A DNA stretch of 42,355 bases from Pseudomonas sp. (GTDB taxonomy: Bacteria; Pseudomonadota; Gammaproteobacteria; Pseudomonadales; Pseudomonadaceae): NCBI RefSeq assembly GCF_030150285.1, contig NZ_JASLGE010000061.1:1-42355 (forward strand), written 5' to 3'. The notes under the pieces are model-generated. The model made no database searches. It had not been told where the DNA came from and saw only the letters and a program-made list of their open reading frames with translations. Shown here in pieces: positions 7,281-14,411 of the stretch. Each line of letters begins with the position of its first letter. Within the stretch, counting starts at the first letter, position 1. The position numbers and the translations under genes were made by a program.

Positions 7281-8630
7281 TTACCGCAAGGCCTTGCCCT
7301 CGGTTTCGGGGATGAACAGGACCAGCAGTACGGTGATCAACATAAAGCCGTTAATCAGGGTGACGGTCAGGTTGAAGGACGAACCGTAGGCAATCAGCGC
7401 GCCGATCAGGCTGGGAGCCATGATATTGGCCACTCGTTGGGCGAACACCGCCCAGCCGTAGCCGATCGTGCGCAGCGGCGTGGGATAGAGCTCGCCGATC
7501 CACGCCCCCCACACGCCCCAAGCACCGAGGCTGAAGAAAGCCAGGGTGAAATTGCTCAGGTACAGCATGCTCAGGCTGTGTACGTTGGCAAAGCCATAAC
7601 CCGCCACGACGGCGGCGCTGATAAATACGACGATGGTTTTTTTGCGCCCCCAACGCTGCGTCAACCATGATGCGGTCATATAGCCCGGGATCATGAATAA
7701 CGCCGACAGGGCGATAAACCCATAGCTTTGTGGCAGGTTCAGGCCACGTTGCTGCAACAGGGTCGGGAGCCAGGTTTGCAGCCCCCAATAGCCCCACGAG
7801 AAGGTGAAGTTGACGATGATCAGCAGCACGCTGATTTTGCACAACGCGGCGCTGAACAGTTCCCGTTGATGCCCTCGGGTGGTCTGGTCGATGTGCAGTT
7901 GGCAACTGTCGGCGATGTTCACGGCCCCCCGACTCAAGCGGTGAATAACCGCTCGCGCTTGCTGCTGTTTATTCACGCCTGCCAGCCAGTAAGGTGACTC
8001 GGGAACCCAATAGGCGACGACCAGTGCCCACAGGCTGCCTAAAGAACTGAACACAATAATCGCGCGCCAGCCCAAAGGCAGCAGCCAGACGGTAGCGCCG
8101 AGCGCCAGCAGCATGCCCGCAGGCCACCCCGCTGCAAGGTAGACCGACAGCGCACCGCGATAACGCAGCGGTAACAATTCCTGGAAGTGGGCGAAGGTGA
8201 CCACCATCATGCCCACCGCTGCCACCCCGGACAGCAATCGCAGCCCATATAGCGACAGGTAGTCAGGCGCAAAGGCGCTGGCCAGCGAGATAACCCCGTA
8301 CAGTGCCAGGCTCCAGATGATGGCGCGCTTGCGCCCCATGCGTTCGGCAGCTTTGCCCCAGGCCAGCGAACCCAGCAGCATGCCGATAAACATGGCACCG
8401 ATCAGGTTGCCCACCGCGAGTGTATCGAGGGCGAAATCCTGGGCGATCAACGGTGCGGTGTAGACGATGATCATCATCTCCCAGGCCTCGATGGCGAACA
8501 CAAAGAACAGTGCCAGGCCGCTTTTCAAATGTTCGCGGGTCAAGGGCACGTCCCTGAAGAGCTCGCCCACCTGCAAGGTGGACGCGCCGGTATCGACAGC
8601 CGGTGTTGAGGTGTGATGGCTGATGCTCAT
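7281..8630 (-). CDS. MFS transporter, probably substrate uptake for the hydantoinase operon
   Basis: A 449-residue inner-membrane carrier of the major facilitator superfamily, sugar/aromatic-acid:proton symporter branch. About twelve hydrophobic segments are visible. The signature loop between helices 2 and 3 reads GKAAERMGRKRAI, is echoed in the second half by WLTQRWGRKKTIV, and PESPYWL follows helix 6. The start is the ATG at 8630 with AGGGGG before it; a TTG-started extension would overlap the racemase gene and is less likely. It follows the racemase by 10 bp, so the two are co-transcribed. Imported substrate is not readable from sequence; context suggests a 5-substituted hydantoin, cyclic ureide or lactam. 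Confidence 0.88.
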   Translation of the reverse strand: MSISHHTSTPAVDTGASTLQVGELFRDVPLTREHLKSGLALFFVFAIEAWEMMIIVYTAPLIAQDFALDTLAVGNLIGAMFIGMLLGSLAWGKAAERMGRKRAIIWSLALYGVISLASAFAPDYLSLYGLRLLSGVAAVGMMVVTFAHFQELLPLRYRGALSVYLAAGWPAGMLLALGATVWLLPLGWRAIIVFSSLGSLWALVVAYWVPESPYWLAGVNKQQQARAVIHRLSRGAVNIADSCQLHIDQTTRGHQRELFSAALCKISVLLIIVNFTFSWGYWGLQTWLPTLLQQRGLNLPQSYGFIALSALFMIPGYMTASWLTQRWGRKKTIVVFISAAVVAGYGFANVHSLSMLYLSNFTLAFFSLGAWGVWGAWIGELYPTPLRTIGYGWAVFAQRVANIMAPSLIGALIAYGSSFNLTVTLINGFMLITVLLVLFIPETEGKALR

Positions 8631-8640
8631 GGAAGCCCCC

Positions 8641-9462
8641 CTAAGCGATGATGCGATGACCAATAGGTGCGGGTTCCTGAAACAGCCCGAACGCCTGTAT
8701 TTCGGCTTCGGACGGGGGCTCGCAGCTGCCGACCTGGCTGGGGTTCCAGCCGAAGCGCCGCTTCATGCCGGCAAGGGCCTCGGCCATTTTGAACGCCGCG
8801 ATAACCGGGTCGATGACGGGCACGCCGATTTCTGCCTGTACCTGCTCAAAGAACCCGAATTCAAGGGTGCAGCCAAGGACGATGGCCTCCGCGCCATCCT
8901 CTTCAACCGCCAGGCGTGCCTGTTGGATTATTTTTTGCCGGGTGAGGGCGTGATCCCGCTGGAACTCGTCAACCCCCATCCCGAGCGAGCGCATCGACGC
9001 CAGGCGTTTTTGCGCGCCGTATACCTGGACCCGCGCGTGCATTTGCTCCATCCATTTGGTGCGCCCGACAATGATCGAGAAACGGTTAGCCAGGTTGGCC
9101 GCGACCTGCAGGCTGGCTTGGCACGGGGCAAGGATGAGCGTGTTGCCCGAAATTTCGCGGGCGTCTTCCAGTGCCGGGTCGTAGAAGCACCCCACCACCA
9201 GCGCGTCTATCTGCTCTTGGGCGCTGGCGCGAGCGATGCGTACGATGGGGCCGTAAGTCAGCGCTTCATAGGCGCGGTACTCCAGGTGCGTCGGGCTGTG
9301 TTTAAGGTCCAGCGATACCACATCGACCTGAGTGGACGGTTGTTTGATGGCGTGCAGCAGTTGCGCAATCGGGGCATCGTAGGTGGGATGACCAATGGGG
9401 TTGAGCCAGCGCACCGATACGGGCACGTCATGGGGCAGAGCAGTGAAGGCAGGGGTGGCCAT
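8641..9462 (-). CDS. Asp/Glu/hydantoin racemase family protein
   Basis: A 273-residue cytosolic protein of the cofactor-independent racemase family that includes hydantoin racemase. Both catalytic cysteines appear in their usual places: VVGCFYDP (Cys92) and VLGCTLEFGF (Cys198). The usual CFDDPG and GCAGM motifs are altered to CFYDP and GCTLE, so substrate may differ from classical 5-substituted hydantoins. At 273 residues it is somewhat longer than typical hydantoin racemases. The ATG has GAGG 9 bases upstream. It lies 39 bp after the outer-membrane gene and 10 bp before the MFS gene. A maleate isomerase or arylmalonate decarboxylase-like role is possible, but the adjacent hyuAB genes favour a racemase. 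Confidence 0.85.
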   Translation of the reverse strand: MATPAFTALPHDVPVSVRWLNPIGHPTYDAPIAQLLHAIKQPSTQVDVVSLDLKHSPTHLEYRAYEALTYGPIVRIARASAQEQIDALVVGCFYDPALEDAREISGNTLILAPCQASLQVAANLANRFSIIVGRTKWMEQMHARVQVYGAQKRLASMRSLGMGVDEFQRDHALTRQKIIQQARLAVEEDGAEAIVLGCTLEFGFFEQVQAEIGVPVIDPVIAAFKMAEALAGMKRRFGWNPSQVGSCEPPSEAEIQAFGLFQEPAPIGHRIIA

Positions 9463-9501
9463 GGGTAAATCCTCAACAGTCTTCAGGGCGGGGAAAAGCA
9501 G

Positions 9502-10398
9502 CTAGAAAAACTTCACCAAGGCCAGGGTCAAGGCATTGGAGCGCTTGAGATTGGCGCTGTGGTAGTAGTCAAAATTCAAGTTGGCGGACACGAATAACCC
9601 TGCGCCGGAAAACCCGCTGTAGGTCATGGACGGCCCGATTTTGCCGGCCCGTGAGGGTTTGAAGTCGGAGGCAGAGGTGTTGTTGAGGTGGTAAACGTGA
9701 TGCACCCCCAGCCACAGGTCTTCGTTCACCTGATACCCGGCGGCGATATCGGCCAGCCACAGGCTGACGCCCCCGCGCAGGCGAGTGGGGTCGCTGCTGC
9801 CCAGGTCTGTGTGGTTGCGGTTGCGGGCGGCGTAATGAATGCCGGCCGGTGTGAACGTGGCACCAAAGCGGCCGATTCGCAGGTAGTTGGCGACGCTGAA
9901 GCTCACGGCATAGCGGTTGGCAAAGGCACCGTGCCCGGCACTGTCGTCGTTGCCGTTGGGGAACTCCACCATCAGGGTCGGGTTGGTCCAGAAGGTGGTG
10001 TCGTTCGCCAATCCGTATGTGCTGCCCGGTTCCACCACGTTGTAGTAATAGGCAAATCCGAGGTTGGGCGAGGCCACGCCCCAGGCGTTGCTGTCCACAG
10101 CTCCTCGCGTACTGGCGTAACCGGGAACAGCACCGGCCCAGAACTGCAATTGATCACGTTGGGTGCCGGTAAAGCCGGTTTCAGAAAAATAGGCCAGCAC
10201 GGTGTTGCCGGCGATGCTGGTCTTGCCATCGCTGGTGCGGTTGATGACGGGAAAGGACTCCACCGCCCAACTGCCCGGTTTGCCCGGTTGGCCGAAGCCA
10301 ATGAATTGCTCGGCCATGGCGTGGGGGCTGAAGGTCAGCATCAGGGCGAATGAAAGACCTGCGAGCGGGCGCAGTGAGCGATGTGTGTTCATCTTCAT
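9502..10398 (-). CDS. SphA/phenol-degradation MetA-like outer-membrane protein
   Basis: A 298-residue protein with a signal peptide (cleavage near SPHAMA/EQF) and alternating aromatic strands ending in a terminal Phe, as in outer-membrane beta-barrels. The pattern (G-x-F-Y-Y-N-V, GGVSLWLADIAAGYQ, LWLGVHHVYHLN) fits the SphA/MetA-pathway family often found in operons for aromatic or other organic substrates, where it is thought to let the substrate through the outer membrane. It lies 66 bp after hyuB and 39 bp before the racemase. The start at 10398 follows AAGAAGAG, which overlaps an A-rich Hfq/Crc-type motif, so its translation may be repressed in rich medium. The exact substrate is unknown. 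Confidence 0.82.
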   Translation of the reverse strand: MKMNTHRSLRPLAGLSFALMLTFSPHAMAEQFIGFGQPGKPGSWAVESFPVINRTSDGKTSIAGNTVLAYFSETGFTGTQRDQLQFWAGAVPGYASTRGAVDSNAWGVASPNLGFAYYYNVVEPGSTYGLANDTTFWTNPTLMVEFPNGNDDSAGHGAFANRYAVSFSVANYLRIGRFGATFTPAGIHYAARNRNHTDLGSSDPTRLRGGVSLWLADIAAGYQVNEDLWLGVHHVYHLNNTSASDFKPSRAGKIGPSMTYSGFSGAGLFVSANLNFDYYHSANLKRSNALTLALVKFF

Positions 10399-10403
10399 GT
10401 GCT

Positions 10404-10415
10404 CTTCTTGTTGTT
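10404..10415 (-). promoter_or_regulatory. candidate Hfq/Crc target overlapping the ribosome site of the outer-membrane gene
   Basis: Read on the minus strand, AACAACAAGAAG contains AAnAAnAA twice in overlap and merges with the AAGAAGAG ribosome site 5-10 bases before the start. This is the standard position for carbon catabolite repression in Pseudomonas; it has not been tested here. Confidence 0.5.
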
Positions 10416-10464
10416 GTGGTGCGCAGCGTGACGAGCGGTTACGTGCGGTGTGACGGGGGTAGCC

Positions 10465-12123
10465 TCATCCCTTGAGGCCGTAGATCTGTTGTGCGGTCCG
10501 GGCGTCGATGTAGCCGTTTTTCAGATCGTTGCGCACCGCGCTTTCACAGCGCTGTGCGGCGCGCCCATAACCGCCTCCGGCCCCTGTGCGCACGCGCACC
10601 AGGTCGCCTGCATTCAGAGGAATGCTGCTGGCCATTGCATAACGCTCGCGCAGGCCGTTTTGGCGAATCACTTCCACGTAGTTGAGTGAGCCCGGCGCGC
10701 CGTGCTCCAGCCCCCAGGGCGGGATGACTGAACGGGTGTAGCCACAGGTCAGGAAGCTGTTGTCGGCACGGACCCGATAGTCGATGCACACCCCACGGCC
10801 GCCGCGAAACTCGCCGTGGCCGCCGGGCTCATCATTGAGCGTCATACGTTCGACGTACACGCCGTAGCGGGCCTCGCAGACTTCCGCGGGGCAGTTGTAG
10901 GTTTCGCCATGCAGGCCCGAGTACACGGCGTTGTTGCCGTCGCGGCCCGGCTCGCCCCCCCAGCCGCCGATTTCTGGCTCCACCAGGGTGAACACACGCC
11001 CGGTGTCCGGGTGACGGCCACCAATAATGGTGGCGCATACCGAGGCAAAGTTGCCTGCCGGGAGCCGATCCGGGAACGCCTTGGCCAGGCAGCGCAGAAT
11101 CAGGTCGTGGACGCGAATCAGATTTTCGAAATAGAAACCTTCGGCGGCCGGAGGCCGGGCGTCAAACAGTGAGCCAGGCCGCGTGAGTACCGTGAGCGGG
11201 CGAAAGGTACCCCCATTGGTCGTGCCTTGCGGTGCGGTCAGTGCCTTGAATGCCATTTGTGCGGCCACCACTGCCCCGTCACGGCTGAGGTTGGTGGGGC
11301 CCTGGCACTGATCGGGGTTGTCGCGCAGGTCAATGATCAGTTCGCGGTCGCGGATCTCGAGGCTAAGGTGGAACTCGCTGCCGTCGTCCTGGGGCTCCCG
11401 CAGGCTCAGGCTGCAGTTGGGTAACGCGTGCAGGGCTTTTAGCGAGACCCTTTCGCCCAGGTCCATAAAGTCGCTCATTGCCTGCAAAAACACCTCGGTG
11501 CCATACTTTTTCGTCAACTGTTGCAGGCGCTGCGCACCGCCGCGTACGGCGGCCACGCCCGCCCATAGATCGCCTTCCAGAAAGTCCGGCATCCGTGAAT
11601 TGGCCAGCAGGATCTGCAGCACGGAGCGAATGGGGTGCCCGCGGCTGATCAACTTGACCGAGGCCAGGCGCAAGCCTTCCTGGAAAATGTCGACAGCCTC
11701 GGTCGAGAGTGAACCCGGCACCATGCCGCCGACATCATTCCAATGGGCGATGTTGGCCGTCCAGGCCACCCGTGTGCCGTTGGCGAACACCGGCATGGCC
11801 AGCACCACGTCGTTAAGGTGAGTGACGGCCCCTCCGTCGTGGGGGTCGTTGCTGATAAACACATCGCCCTCCTCAATGTCCTCGGGCGTGTGTGTGAGCA
11901 GGATGTTTTTCACGGCCTTGTCGAGCACCCCCACAAAGGCCGGAATACCGGCCCCGGAACTGGCCATTTCGCCCTCGGCGTCGGTGATCCCCGTGCCCAT
12001 GTCCAGTACTTCGTAGATGATCGGGCTCATGGCGGCTTGGCGCATGGCCGCAAACATTTCATCGGCAATGGCCTGCAATGCGTTCTGGATGATGTCGCGG
12101 GTAAACATGTCGAGGGTGTGCAT
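10465..12123 (-). CDS. hyuB: hydantoinase B / oxoprolinase family subunit
   Basis: A 552-residue protein of the hydantoinase B/5-oxoprolinase family (PF02538 type). The conserved N-terminus reads FTRDIIQNALQAIADEM, followed by SNDPHDGGAVTHLNDV and TANIAHWNDVGGM, which carry His/Asp residues typical of the active centre; the C-terminal GAGGGYG motif closes the domain. With HyuA it forms an ATP-dependent complex that opens cyclic amides: N-methylhydantoin, 5-substituted hydantoins, 5-oxoproline or, in Pseudomonas jessenii, caprolactam. It begins 2 bp after the hyuA stop with GGAG before the ATG, so the two are translationally coupled. The racemase-family neighbour favours hydantoins, but the substrate cannot be read from sequence. 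Confidence 0.9.
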   Translation of the reverse strand: MHTLDMFTRDIIQNALQAIADEMFAAMRQAAMSPIIYEVLDMGTGITDAEGEMASSGAGIPAFVGVLDKAVKNILLTHTPEDIEEGDVFISNDPHDGGAVTHLNDVVLAMPVFANGTRVAWTANIAHWNDVGGMVPGSLSTEAVDIFQEGLRLASVKLISRGHPIRSVLQILLANSRMPDFLEGDLWAGVAAVRGGAQRLQQLTKKYGTEVFLQAMSDFMDLGERVSLKALHALPNCSLSLREPQDDGSEFHLSLEIRDRELIIDLRDNPDQCQGPTNLSRDGAVVAAQMAFKALTAPQGTTNGGTFRPLTVLTRPGSLFDARPPAAEGFYFENLIRVHDLILRCLAKAFPDRLPAGNFASVCATIIGGRHPDTGRVFTLVEPEIGGWGGEPGRDGNNAVYSGLHGETYNCPAEVCEARYGVYVERMTLNDEPGGHGEFRGGRGVCIDYRVRADNSFLTCGYTRSVIPPWGLEHGAPGSLNYVEVIRQNGLRERYAMASSIPLNAGDLVRVRTGAGGGYGRAAQRCESAVRNDLKNGYIDARTAQQIYGLKG

Positions 12124-12125
12124 GT

Positions 12126-14213
12126 TCAGGCTCCGTCACCCGCCAGGGTGATATGCAGGTTGCCCAAGTGATCGACCCCTACGTGGTTGCCGGGGTGGAT
12201 CACGACGGTGGTGCCTGCGTCTTCAACAATGGCCGGGCCGTTGAAGTTCATCTGCGGCTCCAGCAAGGCGTAGTCATAGAGAGTTGCTTCGTGGATGCCT
12301 TCCAACACGTAGTCCACGAAGCGTTTTCCCTTGCAGGCCGCTGCCACTGAGCGACCGGTGACAGGCAAGGATTCGGGCTTCAATTTGCCGATTTGCGCGA
12401 CCGCGATCAGGTGAAAGCCGACGATTTCCACGGGGGCTTCCAGGCGGTAGGTGTAGTGCTGTTCGTAGCACAGATGAAAGCGCTGTTCGATCTGTGGCCA
12501 GTGTGTGTCAATGCGCTCCTGATCATGGAGCGGCACTTGCACGGCGTGTTCCTGGTTTTGATAGCGCAGGTTGCAGTGGGCGGTCAGGGTGACCTGTTTG
12601 GCCGGGATGGCTTCGGCGTCGAATTGCTTGCACACGGTGAGCATCAGGTCGCCCAGAAAGGCCTGAGCCCTGGTCAGGGCGTCCACCTGGGTAGTGTCGG
12701 TAAAATGGTTAATAAACAGGTCTCGGCGCAGGTCGGAGAGGGTCATGCCCCACGCTGAAAACACCGCTGCGCTGCGTGGTACGATGACTTTTTTAACCCC
12801 CAACTCCTGAGCCAGCGCCACGGCGTGGAGCGCGCCACCGCCACCGAAAGCCATGAGGGTCAGTTCACGCGGGTCATGGCCGCGGCTCAGGGACACCAGC
12901 TTCAGTGCGTTGACCATGTTGTCGTTGGCCAGCCGCACGATGCCGCGAGCCACTTCCTGTGTCGGCAGTTGTAAACGTCGGCTGAGCAGGCTGAGGCCGT
13001 GGTCGACGGCGGCCAGGTCGGCCACCAGCTCGCCGCCGCAAAAGTAATCGGGGTTGATGCGGCCCAGGGCCAGGTTGGCGTCGGTGGTGGTGATGTCGAC
13101 GCCACCGTTGCCATAGGCTGCCGGGCCGGGCCGGGCACCGGCGGATTGAGGGCCGACATGCAGCTTGTCGAAATCATCGACCCAAGCAATGGACCCCCCG
13201 CCGTTGCCGATCTCAACCAGGTCCACCACCGGCACCATGATCGGGTAACCCGCATTGACGTGATTGCGTTCGATCCAATAGTCGGTCTTGATCGTGACCT
13301 GACCATTGCGGATCAAGGCGCATTTGGCCGTGGTGCCTCCGATGTCCAGCCCCAGCAGGTTGGGCTCATTGATCAGCCCCCCCAACTCGGCCGCCGCCCA
13401 GAAACCACTGGCCGGCCCTGATTCGACCATCGTGATGGGGGTTTGCCGGGTGTGGGCCACGCTGTCGACGCCACAGTTGGACTGCATGATGTACAACGGT
13501 GCGGCGTAGTCTTCGGCTTTTAAGCGAGCTTGCAAGGCGTCGAGGTAGCGTGCGGCGATGGGTTGCACATAGGCCGACAGCACCGTGGTGCTGGTGCGCT
13601 CGTATTCGCGCCACTCGCGGGTGATTTGGTGCGATGCCACCACCGACACGTCGGGCCAGAGCCGGCGGACCTCAGTGAGCACTGCCTGTTCATGGGCGGT
13701 GTTGGCGTAGGCGTGCAGCAGGCAAATGGCAATGGCCTCCACCCCATCGGCGCGGAAGGCGTCCAGAATGTCGGGCAGCGTAGAGAGGTCCAGCGGCTCA
13801 CGCTCCTGGCCATCGGTGCTCAGGCGCCCGCCAATTTCACAGCGCAGGTAGCGCGGTACGAAGGGCGGTGGCTTGACCCATTTCAGGTTGAAGTAGTCCG
13901 GGCGATTGGCCCGCGCAATCTCCAGAACGTCGCGAAAGCCCCGCGTGGTAATCAACCCTGTTTTAACCCCTTGCCGTTCGGTCAGGGCGTTGATGACGAC
14001 GGTGGTGCCGTGCGCGAGATAGTCGACGGTGTTCAGTTCGACATTGGCCTTGCGAATAACGTTGAGTACGCCCTGAGCGAAGTCGGGTGGCGTGGTATCG
14101 ACCTTGGCTGTGCGAATCACTTGCTGGCCAGTCACCGCGTCCGTTTCGAACGCCACCAGATCCGTGAATGTGCCTCCCACATCGGTGGCGACACGTACCG
14201 TTTTTCCATCCAT
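12126..14213 (-). CDS. hyuA: hydantoinase A / oxoprolinase family subunit
   Basis: A 695-residue ATP-binding subunit of the HyuA/acetone carboxylase/oxoprolinase family. The first ATP-phosphate loop is ATDVGGTFTD (residues 9-18), the second LGLDIGGTTAKCAL in mid-protein, and FGGGGALHA forms the adenosine site. ATP hydrolysis drives ring opening by the HyuAB complex. The ATG at 14213 is used here; a GTG two codons upstream (14219) is spaced better from the AGGAG ribosome site and may be the true start. The longer frame to 14291 has no support. It is the first structural gene of the operon, about 200 bp after the regulator gene; that gap holds a CTGTCA/TAGCAT pair that could be a promoter. No hyuC carbamoylase gene is present in the cluster. 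Confidence 0.9.
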   Translation of the reverse strand: MDGKTVRVATDVGGTFTDLVAFETDAVTGQQVIRTAKVDTTPPDFAQGVLNVIRKANVELNTVDYLAHGTTVVINALTERQGVKTGLITTRGFRDVLEIARANRPDYFNLKWVKPPPFVPRYLRCEIGGRLSTDGQEREPLDLSTLPDILDAFRADGVEAIAICLLHAYANTAHEQAVLTEVRRLWPDVSVVASHQITREWREYERTSTTVLSAYVQPIAARYLDALQARLKAEDYAAPLYIMQSNCGVDSVAHTRQTPITMVESGPASGFWAAAELGGLINEPNLLGLDIGGTTAKCALIRNGQVTIKTDYWIERNHVNAGYPIMVPVVDLVEIGNGGGSIAWVDDFDKLHVGPQSAGARPGPAAYGNGGVDITTTDANLALGRINPDYFCGGELVADLAAVDHGLSLLSRRLQLPTQEVARGIVRLANDNMVNALKLVSLSRGHDPRELTLMAFGGGGALHAVALAQELGVKKVIVPRSAAVFSAWGMTLSDLRRDLFINHFTDTTQVDALTRAQAFLGDLMLTVCKQFDAEAIPAKQVTLTAHCNLRYQNQEHAVQVPLHDQERIDTHWPQIEQRFHLCYEQHYTYRLEAPVEIVGFHLIAVAQIGKLKPESLPVTGRSVAAACKGKRFVDYVLEGIHEATLYDYALLEPQMNFNGPAIVEDAGTTVVIHPGNHVGVDHLGNLHITLAGDGA

Positions 14214-14411
14214 CACCACGTGAACTCTCCTGGTGCTGTGTGTGTTGGGGTATGGGCGGGCGAATACCAGAAGGCCCTGACCGTTGAACACGATGCTAGG
14301 CGCGCCGGGTGCTGGTTGACAGGCGCGGGACGGGTAGGTTGGCGAGATTCCTGCGCAGGACTTACCCGCCTGGGTGGGGGGGTGAGTCAGAACCTCCCAA
14401 TGGCCTGGAAT

